64,000 bases of DNA from positions 248,001 through 312,000 of the forward strand of contig OZ345360.1 of the NCBI GenBank assembly GCA_977006965.1. Direction: 5' to 3'. Below the pieces are notes generated by a model. It saw only the letters and a list, made by a program, of their open reading frames with translations. It made no database searches and was not told the DNA's origin. The translations under genes and the position numbers were made by a program. The first letter of the stretch is position 1; every line of letters begins with the position of its first letter. This DNA comes from Phymatolithon calcareum (lineage: Eukaryota > Rhodophyta > Florideophyceae > Hapalidiales). This document shows positions 1-11,481 of this stretch, piece after piece.

Positions 1-2
1 AA

Positions 3-971
3 CAAGATTTCTATCTCAACCTTCTTGACTGGGGCTCAACAGGCGCATTGGCTGTGGCTCTTCATGATGCAGTGTATCTCTGGAACTCAACAACCGGCTC
101 TATTGAACAATTGTGTGAGACAAACGGTGAAGGTGACCATGTCACATCCGTTTCGTGGTCGTCCAATGGCCAGTATTTGGCAATCGGACTGAACAGCAAC
201 GCCGTTCAAATTTGGGATGCAAACAAGATGACCCAGCTCCGGTCGTGGACAAACCACACCGGTCGAGTTGGCTGTCTGGCGTGGAAAGGAACGACACTCA
301 CCACTGGATCTCGAGACACAAACATTCACAACAACGACGTCCGCATCGCCAATCCTCATGTCTCTACTCTAGCTGAACACTCGCAAGAGGTATGCGGCCT
401 GAAATGGAGTCCGAGTGGAACCCAGCTAGCCTCCGGTGGCAACGACAATCTCGTCTGCATTTGGGACAACCAGTCTCAGACTAGGCAATGGGCACCAAAG
501 TTTAAATTCGATCACCACAACGCTGCAGTGAAAGCTGTTTCGTGGTGTCCATTGCAAACTAATCTTCTCGCAACCGGCGGTGGTACGGCAGATCGTCACC
601 TTCGTTTCTGGAATACTGCGAACGGCTCGTGTGTGAAATCAGTCGACACTACGTCCCAGGTGTCCGGTATCCAGTGGTCAAAGCACGAAATGGAACTGGT
701 GACGAGCCACGGATTCTCCCAGAATCAGCTCACGGTTTGGAAGTATTCTTCTCTTGCGCGCATGGCAGAATTGAAAAGTCACTCTGAGCGCATTCTGCAT
801 TTGGCGCAGAGTCCGGATGGAAGCACGGTTGTTTCTGGTGGGGCTGATGAGACGCTTCGATTTTGGAAAGTTTTTGATACCAGTGGGGGCTCGGGCCGAC
901 GAGGGGCCAGTGCGTTGAAGCGCAAGGGTGACTCTTTGGCTAGGCCCCAATCGCGACTCAACATCCGATGA
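3..971 (+). CDS. CDC20: CDC20-type APC/C activator, WD40 protein (5' end outside window)
   Basis: Activator and substrate receptor of the anaphase-promoting complex. The frame is open from base 3, reading DFYLNLLDWGS, which matches the start of the CDC20/Cdh1 propeller, so the N-terminal C-box region lies off the left edge. About 322 codons are present and cover the WD40 blades: AIGL...VQIWD, NNDVRI, EVCGLKWSPSG, ASGGNDN, ATGGGTADR, HGFSQNQLTVWKY and ADETLRFW. NNDVRI and the MAEL segment favour CDC20 over Cdh1/FZR. The protein ends in Ile-Arg, the IR tail that docks on APC3 in this family. The first Met-like codon in the window (TTG at 48) is not a start because homology continues upstream. 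No introns are seen in this part. Confidence 0.92.
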   Translation, partial: QDFYLNLLDWGSTGALAVALHDAVYLWNSTTGSIEQLCETNGEGDHVTSVSWSSNGQYLAIGLNSNAVQIWDANKMTQLRSWTNHTGRVGCLAWKGTTLTTGSRDTNIHNNDVRIANPHVSTLAEHSQEVCGLKWSPSGTQLASGGNDNLVCIWDNQSQTRQWAPKFKFDHHNAAVKAVSWCPLQTNLLATGGGTADRHLRFWNTANGSCVKSVDTTSQVSGIQWSKHEMELVTSHGFSQNQLTVWKYSSLARMAELKSHSERILHLAQSPDGSTVVSGGADETLRFWKVFDTSGGSGRRGASALKRKGDSLARPQSRLNIR

Positions 972-2461
972 AGGCGAAATTCCTGTTCTACTTTATGGTT
1001 TTTCAAGCGCTGCATTTCTTATCACTTTTCGTCCGCATGTCTTCCCTACTAACTAGTTTTTGTATTCTGTGGTGCTGTTATTTCATTTCTCAATTTTGTC
1101 CTCTTTTCTATTAGGAAGCTCACACTTTCAAGCACTCAAGCATCAAGACTTTGCTTTTCGTTTATGTCCATTAACTGTTCAGTCTAACTTTTCGGATCAT
1201 CTTATACTACCCTCTTTTTTGTTCTTTTTATCTATCAGAGAGTTTTGGTCTTGTATTTGGTATGCGCCTGTCAGTCTTCATTGTTGCTTGTCCTATTAGG
1301 GCAGGGTCCAGAGAGTAAACGTGTCCGTGAGTGTGTCGAATAATATACATAAACTTGCCCTGGAAACTCAAATCTTGTAGAAACATGCTATGGTCTATTG
1401 ATAACACATCCACGATGCTGTCATTGGGAAGAAGACAATGTTACGTCGAGTGACCATTAGTGACCATCACTGACCGATCATGACATCTTCGAAGTAAAGC
1501 AACGAATCTTACCGAAAGCGGTCAGAATAGTTCACTCTGCGATGTCCTGGGGCTTAGATCTGCTCTCCAACCCAAATATAAGCTTAACAACTGGAACAAG
1601 ACGTCAGAGACGGGGGAGAATGAAGATTGATAATATGGTGGCATATGCTGCTTACCACCCGCAGGCTTTGAGTTGCAATACACGCCCTCACTCCCGCAAG
1701 CAATGTACTATCTCACTGAATGCGATGTTCTACATGTGGTTGTTGCACAGAAGATATCGGCTTGAAAAGGTGAGCGCACTCCACTAAGTCATTCTAAAAT
1801 ATTTCTGGAAATCCCTTTGTGTTTTTATTTAAGAATAAAAAACAAAGGCCAAGCGAGACTCTGGTAGCGTACGATTGCAGGGATACCCGCGAGAACGAAG
1901 ACGTCGGGAGGCGACCTGCAAGTGTCAGATCATAAAGCAAACGGACCCGAACGTCGTAATAATCACAGCAAGGAATAAACAAAGAGCATGCCAATATGGT
2001 TCTCAGACGGACCAGCACTGAGATCTTAGGTTAACCGATAAGCAAGTCAAGACCATTACTCAGGTAAACTCAATATTTCTTACTCACCTCATCCTCCATC
2101 TCGCACCTGAGCCCCTCCTTCGATGTGGCCCTCAATAGGTCCTGCAACAGGCACTCATGAACGCGGATTCAGAACCAACACTGATGATATCCATCATGTT
2201 CAACCTTTGCTATATCCCCACGGCGCAGTAGATCCGTTCTGCAACCTTATTGCATTTAATGATACGGACTTAGCTGTCTCGCGTCCGTTATCTTGGGCAA
2301 TTAATATTTCCTGTTCGATTTGGTGCCACGAAGTCGAAGGGGGAACGCGAATGAACCACTTCCCATGCGACAGAAATTCCTGTTTAGAATAGTCTAGGTC
2401 CACAAGTGTTTGTCTGTAGCTATACTGACACCCACTGCATGGAATTCTAGGAATGAGATAT
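972..2461. other. Intergenic, no gene recognised
   Basis: Lies between the CDC20 stop and the convergent BCS1-like stop. Only short open frames without coding character are present. One dispersed repeat copy (about 1900-1975) is listed separately. Confidence 0.6.
1900..1975 (+). repeat. Dispersed repeat C, copy 1
   Basis: About 75 bp that matches 58803-58872 in the same orientation. Shared landmarks are ACGTCGGG, then GCAAGTGTCAG, then CGGACCCGA (CAGACCCGA in the other copy), ending AATAATCACAG. The order and spacing are kept, so this is a true repeat, not a chance match. Nature unknown. Confidence 0.6.
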
Positions 2462-4141
2462 TCACATATTGCCATCGCTGGGCATAGTATGATTCGCTAC
2501 AGCTGGTTCATTCTTACTGTCCGGGTAGAACTGGGTAAAGAACTTGTCAAGTAGATCCACACTCTCTCTCGCATTCTTCCTCCGAGTAAAAATGAAGTGT
2601 TCTTGCAGTGTTGCAATGCTGCGCGCATCTTTTTCAGGCCTCTCGAAAACAGCATCTGCGAATTCCAATGCTAACTTCTCGTCCGCCTCCGGATAAAAGC
2701 TGGAGAACAATTCCTTAATCTGCAGATGCGTCGGCGGTTTGAACTCGAACTTGCGATCAACCCGTCCCGCCCGCACAAGCGCCGGATCAAGCCTGTCGAT
2801 GTGATTCGTCGTCATCACGGTGAGAATACCATCAGCTGACACGAGTCCATCGAGAGCGTTAAGCAGACCAGAGAAAGTAAGCGGAGACGCGTTCTCAGAA
2901 TGGCGCTCCTCATTGAACAGCGCGTCGATATCTTCAATGACCAGCATAGCTGGTTTCGGAATATTGCGTAAAGCCCCCTGCATCTCCTTGTTCCCGATAT
3001 TGCTATCACCCAGGCTGAGGAAGCACGCGGACAAATCCAATGCACCGGCCAACGCACGAATGGTGCTTGTCTTCCCGACACCTGGAGGGCCGTAGAAAAG
3101 GTAGCTGCGTCGATGGGGAAGCCCGTGCGAAATGTACCACTCCTCAGTGTCTTCTGCATTAAACTCACGGAAATCTTCAACAATGGAGTCCAACATTCCC
3201 GGGGGAAGAATGATACTACTCAGTGTTCTGCTCGCCTTGTAGCCCTCGCTCTGCCAATAGGGCGAACCACAATCGATCACAAGAGTGTAGAGCTCATACT
3301 TCCCCACGGAGCTCGGCCTCTCCACTTTGTTGCGAAGGAAATGCCACTTGAATGCGGCTGCAGAAAGATTTTTGAGGGTTTCTGGTTCCTTGGCGAAAAG
3401 GTGCAGAGCGCGGTATAACGTTACAATATTGGTCACAGCAATAGGAGGTCCCGTGGCTTTGTGAACAATGCAAATGTCAAGGCCATCAATTTCCATACGT
3501 GCGTTCCCAAGTCCAAAGTAAAAGACCGGCAGGGGAGGGTCCTCTTCCTCGGAATTCTCTGAGCTTTCATCATCATCATCCGTGAGATAGGAGAGAGGAC
3601 TCATGTATTTGGTGAATGCGTACCAGAGGGAAGAGAGACGACCGGACAGTTGTCGGACGTCTGACTTGGGATCGATGTCCAACTTGGATTCTTCAGAGGG
3701 CAGTTTCTCATCAACGTTAACCGCATGATGGGCGAAGTACTCCAGTAACACGGTATACAGATGCACCTCACTTGCCCTAACATCATCGAATGGAGCGTTT
3801 GAAACCTCCGTTTGTGCGATGGTACTTGCAGGGCTTTTCAGAATAGCACAAACCCACTCCGGAACCCCAAGCAGTCCCGTGGCGTTGTCGACAATGGGAG
3901 CGGCATGGGAAATGGAGTTAGGCCCGACGACGATCTTTGAGCTGAACATTCCGGCAGAACCTTGACGTTCGATTTTTCGTGACAGGGCGGCGTTAACCGT
4001 AGGACAAGCAGTTGAACACCGATCCGATCGGTTCCCAAAGCGAGGAACGCGAAAAGGCTGGAGGTCACGAATGGCGGGATTCCTGAGGAAAGGCGACAAG
4101 CTTCGAGTTGAAGAACTGTCACTGGCGTGTTCGATTACCAC
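2462..4141 (-). CDS. BCS1-like mitochondrial AAA ATPase
   Basis: 559 aa. The C-terminal half is an AAA module: Walker A GPPGVGKT at residues 351-358, Walker B MLVIED at about 399-404, sensor-1 Asn in MTTNHIDRLDPALVRAGRVD, and second-region-of-homology arginines around 457-463. The linker YISHGLPHRRSYLFYGPPG before Walker A is typical of BCS1, the inner-membrane chaperone that inserts the Rieske protein into complex III. Residues about 125-330 would be the BCS1_N domain. They include an acidic insert (DDDDESSENSEEED, about 188-201) that is unusual for the family. The longer N-terminus and insert suggest a BCS1-related ATPase and not necessarily the true orthologue. Single exon. The first Met (4141) gives a basic, Ser/Arg-rich N-terminus compatible with mitochondrial import. 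Confidence 0.85.
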   Translation of the reverse strand: MVIEHASDSSSTRSLSPFLRNPAIRDLQPFRVPRFGNRSDRCSTACPTVNAALSRKIERQGSAGMFSSKIVVGPNSISHAAPIVDNATGLLGVPEWVCAILKSPASTIAQTEVSNAPFDDVRASEVHLYTVLLEYFAHHAVNVDEKLPSEESKLDIDPKSDVRQLSGRLSSLWYAFTKYMSPLSYLTDDDDESSENSEEEDPPLPVFYFGLGNARMEIDGLDICIVHKATGPPIAVTNIVTLYRALHLFAKEPETLKNLSAAAFKWHFLRNKVERPSSVGKYELYTLVIDCGSPYWQSEGYKASRTLSSIILPPGMLDSIVEDFREFNAEDTEEWYISHGLPHRRSYLFYGPPGVGKTSTIRALAGALDLSACFLSLGDSNIGNKEMQGALRNIPKPAMLVIEDIDALFNEERHSENASPLTFSGLLNALDGLVSADGILTVMTTNHIDRLDPALVRAGRVDRKFEFKPPTHLQIKELFSSFYPEADEKLALEFADAVFERPEKDARSIATLQEHFIFTRRKNARESVDLLDKFFTQFYPDSKNEPAVANHTMPSDGNM

Positions 4142-5277
4142 GTGGACAACACTAGTGCGTTGGGCCTTGGGGATAGCTACAGATGTACAGCAGCGCTAGT
4201 AGGACCCGTAACGCATCTTAGCGTGGGAGTCAATCCCCGAAGCTAAGTGGCAACCCGAACGCTGTGCACAGCACAACTACAAATCTAGGGTCGATTGGAT
4301 ACAGAGTATTACTACACGGCATAGTGTCGTGTTGCCACCAAACGCTACAGTACTGTATTGTCATCCAATGGCATGACAATATCTTCAGGTCGTCGCGAAT
4401 ACGTACTCACGCCGACTTACGATCGATCGAAGGCGTATACTGTACGGGAAAGAGGAGGCAGTAGGAGAGCTGCCGACATAAATTTATGTATGGGCAGTTC
4501 TTTGATATCATATCCCGTCCGCTCAAGGTGCCATTCCACTCATGGAGAAACCAGTGTCATATCACGATATGAGTGTCAGGTCAAGGTGTCCTGGGTGTCC
4601 GCTACGAATGAGCATCAATATCATACTCCAGTATCAACTAAGTACAGTTACTGTTGTAGATTAATTCATTCAGTATCAATTTTTCGATATCAATTAATAT
4701 CAGAATTTTTTACAAATATCGACTACTGTACTGTAATGACTCCCAGATTCGCTCTCCATGATCAAGGAGAACGAATCTACAGTAGTACTGTAGTAGTATC
4801 ATACAGGTCGTGCTTGTTCTCATTTATTATTATATCATATCATTGATACAATACAGTATTAATGTTTGGGGAAAAATATCAATTGTCGTACCAGTTCTTA
4901 TAATTTCATTGATACAGTACTGTACAGGGTACTCATTCCTCATCAATCAATCAACGCCCAAAACCTGCATGTCCCGTTTTGAAAAAGGACGCTCGGCACA
5001 AGTGATACGATTCAGCATTGCTGTCAATTGCACCGATGCCCGATCAGCAGAGAGGATGATCCTCGTGCCAGTCTCCGCGATCCAAGCCGCTACAGTACTT
5101 TACAGTAGATGCAGCCACAGTACCCCGTTGTTAAACCAAGGCGCATGAACGTTGGCGTGTGCCATCAAACGCTAACAAAATCTTGACCATTTTTGTTTTC
5201 CTGTGGATTGAAGACCGCCAATTCTTTGGTCTTCATGTACCACACGTCAGCCGCACCGCAACTGATGTGCACGGACA
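4142..5277. other. Intergenic, divergent promoter region of the BCS1-like and FkbM genes
   Basis: No gene is recognised. Roughly 4500-4930 is AT-rich and full of short TATCA/GATAC and CAGTACTGTA-type words, giving a degenerate low-complexity tract. No clear terminal repeats were found. Confidence 0.5.
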
Positions 5278-6387
5278 ATGGCGGTCATGATACCCTGGCG
5301 CCCTCGACAGAACGCGCTGACAAGATCTCGCCATGCGCCACACCGCCTCGTTGCACTTCCCGTCCTTCTCATCCTCCTTGCATGCACCACCTATTTCCTC
5401 TTCAATTGGCACATAATTTCCGCGATCGGTTTCCCGCAATCATCCCACATCGAAGCGCTTTCAAATCTTCCTAATGACGAATGGCGTTCCTGTCACGGAA
5501 GTGCCTCTTGTTGCGCCCGCCTACTATCCCCCACAGCTCGTCCGCACACAATCGTCACCGCGCACATGAGCATGCTATCTGCCAGTGTGGGTGGTAGCAT
5601 CTCATGGCAAATGGCCACACATCGCGACTCTGACATTGTATCGGCCGCCATCCAAAGCGCCGGTCATTGGGACGTAGCAAAATCGCGCACAATAATTGCC
5701 GCACTCGATGATCCTTCGAAACATGCGGTGCTCGTCGATGTCGGTGCCAATATTGGCTGGTACACGATGTTAGCCGCAGTGGCTGGATTCAATGTCATTG
5801 CCGTGGAGCCGTTTGCCGAGAATGTTGCGCTTTTGCGACACTCCCTCTGTCTGGCATCGGAGGAAGTGCGTGCGCGTGTGCAATTACTGCCGTACTCACT
5901 GGGGCATCGCAACGGGATGCGATGCGAGTTGTGGCAGGTTGCGAATGTGAACCGTGGCGACACACACACGATTTGTCAGGGGAATTCCGTGGCACCTGCT
6001 GTGTCCATGATGCGCAATGGCGGATACAAGAAGCTTGGGGAGGCACTGATGCAACGATTTGACACACTCTTTGCAAACGGAGAAGTGACTCTTGCGAATC
6101 GTAGCAGGGTTGTCGTGAAAATCGACGTTGAAGGCTTTGAACCGATGGCGATTGAAGGCGCCCAGGAGTTCCTCAGGAAATACAAGCCGGAGAAGGTGTA
6201 TTCCGAGTTTGGTGAGAAGATGATACAAATCGCATCGCAAGCAGTTGGGGAATCAGTGGGAGAATCCCAGAAGAGGCCGGCTATGTATCTGGATTTAATG
6301 CGGAAAGCAGGGTATGACCATACGATGCAGAAGACGGGAGTGGACATTTCTGAAGCTGTGTTCACGCGGAGCGGATTGTCAACTTGA
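5278..6387 (+). CDS. FkbM-family methyltransferase 1, type II membrane protein
   Basis: 369 aa. A basic N-terminus is followed by one hydrophobic segment (about 24-42), a signal anchor typical of Golgi type II enzymes. After a Cys-rich stem (SCHGSASCCARLL) comes a Rossmann methyltransferase: SAM motif I VDVGANIG at 153-160, acidic end of beta-2 in AVEPF (Glu177), and the FkbM hallmark VVVKIDVEGFEPMAIEGA near 280-297. FkbM enzymes O-methylate sugars or polyketides. A Golgi sugar O-methyltransferase, for instance acting on cell-wall galactans, is an inference from topology. It is closely similar over its length to the gene at 11482-12579. Both flank carB, in opposite orientations. Single exon; the ATG at 5278 is the first in frame. 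Confidence 0.85.
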   Translation: MAVMIPWRPRQNALTRSRHAPHRLVALPVLLILLACTTYFLFNWHIISAIGFPQSSHIEALSNLPNDEWRSCHGSASCCARLLSPTARPHTIVTAHMSMLSASVGGSISWQMATHRDSDIVSAAIQSAGHWDVAKSRTIIAALDDPSKHAVLVDVGANIGWYTMLAAVAGFNVIAVEPFAENVALLRHSLCLASEEVRARVQLLPYSLGHRNGMRCELWQVANVNRGDTHTICQGNSVAPAVSMMRNGGYKKLGEALMQRFDTLFANGEVTLANRSRVVVKIDVEGFEPMAIEGAQEFLRKYKPEKVYSEFGEKMIQIASQAVGESVGESQKRPAMYLDLMRKAGYDHTMQKTGVDISEAVFTRSGLST

Positions 6388-6724
6388 GCAGGACATAAGC
6401 GGAACGCATAAATGCAATCGTGCTCTTTTGCGGCGCAAAGCTTAAAATGTTGTACTCATCATGGTAGCACAGGGAAAACATTCATCCTCATTCGGCGTGC
6501 TATAAACGAAGAACAAGTCAACACACTAGGACGAAACGTTCCTGCTTTCCGCGTTACATCTGCAAGCTAGGCTATGTAGGTGCTGGCACAGACACGCGTA
6601 GTAATGTAATATACTCAGGGACGGGCGATTTCACCGGCACCGTCTTGCTTCAATGAGATTGCCAAGCAGCGAGAAAAGAGTATTAATGTGGCCTCTACAA
6701 ACCTATGGCCCTAAACAACCGGTC
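6388..6724. other. Intergenic between convergent genes
   Basis: 337 bp between the FkbM1 stop and the carB stop. Nothing recognised. Confidence 0.6.
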
Positions 6725-9700
6725 CTATACAGACACACCTGCACCAGCAACTGTACTGCTAGCGGCGGCAATAGGAATTTCGTGGTAATCTTGCATTGCA
6801 CGCACCTTAATGCTCTGAGTCTTCAACACGCGCATCGCCTGTGCCATGGCACGCGCCGCCGCAACAGTGGTGACGTAAGGTATGTTGGACGTGAGAGCGG
6901 CCCTACGAATAATTCTTCCGGAAGCAATATCCTCAATTTTGCGAGAAGGCGTACACACGTACAACTGTACTTCGCCGTTCTTGATCTTATCTAGGATACT
7001 CGGCCGTCCTTCATTCACTCGTAGCACCATCTCACATTCACTGGGGTTCAACCCTCCGGCAATAAGATTTGCGTACGTGCCGCGCGTTGCCAGAATTTTG
7101 TACCCCATGTTGACAAAGTCCATTGCGAGCGGTAAGGATGAAGTTTTATCCTTGTCCGCAAAACTCATGAATACATTTCCCTCCATCGGAAATTCGAGTC
7201 CAGAACCGATTTCAGCCTTTGCAAACGCCATGGCAAACGAGTCATCAATTCCCATCACCTCGCCTGTGGACCGCATCTCTGGAGACAGCAAGATATCCGC
7301 ACCAGGGAACTTGTTGAACGGTAGCACAGCCTCCTTTACCGCCATGTGACGAGGGATCACCTCTGTCGTAAGGCCAAGCTCGGGCAATGATGCGCCCGCC
7401 ATGGCAAGGGCCGCAATTTTCGCCAGTGGCTTTCCAATTGTCTTGGAAACAAACGGAACTGTGCGCGACGCCCGCGGGTTCGCCTCCAGGATGTACACGT
7501 CTTCTCCTTGTACCGCCCACTGGACGTTCATCAGTCCGATGACATTCAGTCGTTTTGCAAGCGCGATGGTCCACGCACGAATCGTAACCATTGCATTGTA
7601 TGGGATGGAGATTGTTGGCAACGAGCAAGCCGAATCACCGGAATGAATACCAGCCGCTTCAATATGCTCCATGATGCCCCCGATGACGACATTTCCATGT
7701 GTGTCCGCGACAGCATCGACATCCACTTCAATGGCGTTGTCCAAAAAATGGTCGATCAAAACGGGATGTTCTGATTCCACGACAACATCTGCCGACATAT
7801 ACTGTCGGAGTTCGTCCTCCGCGTAGACGATTTCCATCCCACGACCGCCAAGGACGTAGCTCGGGCGCACGACAATGGGATACTCAATTTTCTTCGCAAT
7901 TGTTGCTGCCTCCTCGTACGAACGCGCAATGCCATTTGCTGGTTGCCGAATCCCGAGTTCGCGCAATATGTCAATGAACCTGTCCCGATCCTCTGCCGCA
8001 TCAATACTGTCCGGCGAGGTGCCCAAAATTTTGCAATTTACACCGGATGCGCGCGCTTCGTCTGAAGCGAGATACTTCTCGAGGGGTACAGCGAGTTTTA
8101 GTGGAGTTTGTCCACCGAACTGCACCATGATGCCATCCGGCTGCTCTGCTTCAAGAACTCCGATGACGTCTTCGAGAGTCAAGGGTTCAAAATAGAGCCG
8201 ATCAGCTGTGTCGTAGTCCGTTGACACGGTTTCTGGATTGGAATTCACCATCACTGTTTCATAGCCTGCATCTCGCAGTGCGAAGCAAGCGTGCACGCAG
8301 CAGTAATCGAACTCAATACCTTGTCCAATTCGATTCGGACCCTGTCCAAGAATTACGATCTTCTTCTTCCCAGTCGGAGGAGGGGTCTCTGTGTCGGATA
8401 TTCCAACTTCATCGCCCCACGCAGAAAAAGAATCATAGCACCCATACAGGTACGGCGTGAAAGCTAAAAACTCTGCGGCGCAAGTGTCTACGGTGTTGTA
8501 CTTCGGCTTCAGTCCAAGTGCTTTCCGGCAAGCGCGGACTTCTTCTTCAGTGCAGCTACAAAGGTAGGCGATTTGGGGATCAGCAAACCCCATAGACTTG
8601 ATGCGGTACATCATATCTTTGTCGATGTTCTCCAAAGTACCTAGTTCTGATATCTCCATTGCCAAGTCAAAGATAGACTTCATCTTGTACAAGAACCATG
8701 GGTCATACTTCGAAAGGTCAAAAATCTCTCTCACAGACATTCCAAGTCGGAAGGCCTGAGCGACATAGAAGATTCGCTCAGGTGTTGGCACTCGAAGAAT
8801 ATTGTCCATTTCTTCTCGACTTATATTCAAGTTTTCCTTTCCATCGAAGCACCATCCCGCACGGCCAGTTTCTAGACTGCGAAGTGCTTTCTGAAAAGAT
8901 TCAGTGAACGTTCTCCCGATCGCCATTGCTTCACCGACGGCGCGCATTTGTGTAGTGAGTGTCCCAACAGCACCTGGAAACTTTTCAAATGCAAATCTCG
9001 GCACTTTGGTCACAACATAGTCGAGCGTTGGCTCAAACGAAGCAGGAGTAGCCTTTGTGATGTCATTAGGAATCACCGACAATGGTAGACCAATGGACAG
9101 CTTTGCAGCAAGCTTTGCAATGGGAAAGCCGGTCGCCTTTGATGCCAACGCAGAGGATCGCGACACGCGGGGGTTCATTTCGATGACGACAACATCGCCA
9201 TTCTCCGGGTTCACAGAGAACTGAATGTTGGAACCGCCAGTGTCGACGCCAATCTCGCGGATGATCGCGATCGACATATCTCGTAGGAGCTGATACTCCT
9301 TATCTGTCAAGGTCTGCGTCGGGGCCACAGTTATGCTATCGCCCGTGTGGACACCCATTGGGTCAACGTTTTCTATAGCGCAGACAATAACTACATTGTC
9401 AAGCCCGTCGCGCATAACTTCAAGCTCGTATTCTTTCCACCCGAGCAGAGACTTTTCCACCAAAATTTGTGATACAGGCGAAGCGCTGAGCCCGACCTGT
9501 GCCATTTCTAGGAACTCCACCTTGTTGTACGCAATACCACCGCCGGTTCCACCGAGGGTGTACGCTGGTCTGATGATGAGAGGTAAAGAGCCGATTTCGG
9601 TTGCAATTTGCTCTGCTTCTTGTAAATTGTTGGCCACTCCAGACGGGCAGCATTGAACACCAATGCGCTCCATGGCCTCACGAAAAAGCAGTCGATCTTC

Positions 9701-10421
9701 GCCTTTTTCAATCGCATCCAGTTTAGCTCCGATGAGCTCGACGTTATATTTGGCTAGAATACCTTCTTTCGCCAGATTACGAGCCAGATTCAAACCTGTC
9801 TGACCACCCATAGTAGGAAGTAGTGCATCTGGCCTCTCGGCTGCTATGACCTTCTCGAGGACATCAACTGTCAACGGTTCAATATAAACTCGGTCGGCGG
9901 TATCGGTGTCAGTCATAATCGTGGCTGGATTGGAGTTGACAAGCACAACTTGATATCCTTCATCTCTGAGAGCCTTGCATGCTTGAGTTCCGCTATAATC
10001 GAATTCTGCACCTTGGCCAATTACGATGGCCTACATCAAGGTCCCAGATCATGAATTCCAAACTATACGTCAGTTCCGAAAGGTTTCTTATAGCAATGGA
10101 ATGGTCTTAGTCGTCGTGGAAGTCGCTGACAAAACTTACGCCTGCGCCAATAAGCAAGATCTTCTTGATGTCGGTACGCTTCTTAAGAGTGTGCCCCGGG
10201 TCTTCAAAAATGCTCTTCCATACGGAGGGATCCACTTTGCACGGGTCAGGGACCTCTGAGGTGCTCATCCGCAAGGACGACGCAGAAGTTTTGGACGGTA
10301 TTGACGGCAGAACGACATGGCGAGGAGATCGAGCTGGCAGGTGGGTCCTCAGAAATGACGACCCGCTTTGACCCTTACCTGAAATGGCCGCACCCGGCTG
10401 AAATGCATATCGGCTCTCCAT
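6725..10421 (-). CDS. carB: Carbamoyl-phosphate synthase large subunit, two exons
   Basis: Makes carbamoyl phosphate for pyrimidine and arginine synthesis. Exon 1 is 10421-10140 and exon 2 is 10030-6725. The intron is 10031-10139 (109 nt; minus-strand donor GTAAGT, acceptor GTAG). Splicing is phase 0 and joins [10 protein letters not shown] to [14 protein letters not shown], restoring the conserved CarB N-terminus. The predicted protein is about 1195 aa. It has two ATP-grasp halves ([14 protein letters not shown] / MGGQTGLN, and [16 protein letters not shown] / FGGQTPLK), an oligomerization region between them, and a C-terminal MGS-like allosteric domain. About 80 residues precede the E. coli-like start. 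They are Ser/Arg/Pro-rich, consistent with an organelle transit peptide. It is not fused to the glutaminase subunit or to ATCase. Red algal plastid genomes carry carA, so plastid targeting is plausible but inferred. Confidence 0.95.
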
Positions 10422-11481
10422 CGGATGCTTGCTCGCGGCTTATGGCGAGAGGATCGTGAGGCTGCTGATGAGATCATCAAGTAGCTTTGCGGATATAATA
10501 CGCGTATTATCTGCGCGCAGATAACTGCCCATGGGCGGACCAGTGGAGCGGGGATCAGCAGTTTGAGCTTCAGCCAATGATCTCTAGTGCATCCATAATG
10601 CTTCAAATAATTAATGAAATTTAGATTAGTATGGCAATTGTGCTCCCGCATCATAATATCATATTATGATCTTAGACCCAACAAAGATCATGATCGTCCA
10701 TTGACGATATCGTCATCTTGGTTGCCGTACGAGTAAAGTTGGACTCAGTTCTGAATGAATGGATGGTATCACAAATGCTACCGTTGACTAGGATACAGCT
10801 GTGGGCCCGCGATTGGTCCCTCTGCGACACAGTACGGGAAATCTCTCGATCTGGAACAGATGCGGAAAAGTCTTGATTCCAAACAATGGACGATACCCAA
10901 GCAATAGACAGTATCATGAGACTGAAGCAATACTCAGTGTTCGTCCTGCGATGTACAGTCCCTGATGCCCCGGACAACAGGCTCCTATTCAGACGCACTG
11001 AGAAAGGACATCGTCCTCCAATTATGCTCAAATGCACTGTGCGCAGTGTTCGTACATGAGGACCGAGGCAGGAGCGGATGACTCTTCTCCGGCTTGTGCA
11101 CTTCAACCCGCTCCTGTCTTGGTTTAGAATACACACTCAGAAAGCCGTGCTTCGAAGATGGTACAGGGCCGGGGAAACCGCAGTGCAAGTAAGCCAAGGG
11201 AAAGGAGAGACATCGACGAAAGTTTCCACGGCACCGACGTTTAGATGATCTAGGTCATGGCGAGCCACAAAATCCGAAATCATTGCTCCAAACGGATATG
11301 CGATTACGCGCAATTAGACCATTGGGGTTGTACTCATTCGTCGGTGACGCACGGTACATATCTCCACTTTGGGACTTGTGATTCACTTTCAATTGTCGTT
11401 CACGTTGTGCAGATGCCCTGGATGGAAAATGCACGATAACAGATTCTTCACTCTTCGCCGCTATATTGTTCAAGTGTATTT
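10422..11481. other. Intergenic, no gene recognised
   Basis: Lies between the carB 5' end and the FkbM2 3' end. Open frames here look non-coding. A perfect short palindrome, ATCATAATAT-C-ATATTATGAT, lies at about 10649-10669. Confidence 0.5.

Noticed and set aside
4500-4930. AT-rich TATCA-word tract as a regulatory array
   Set aside because: The words are irregular in spacing and orientation; low-complexity DNA explains them.
10672-11136. 154-residue minus-strand frame upstream of carB
   Set aside because: No family resemblance and no neighbouring splice signals that would join it to carB.
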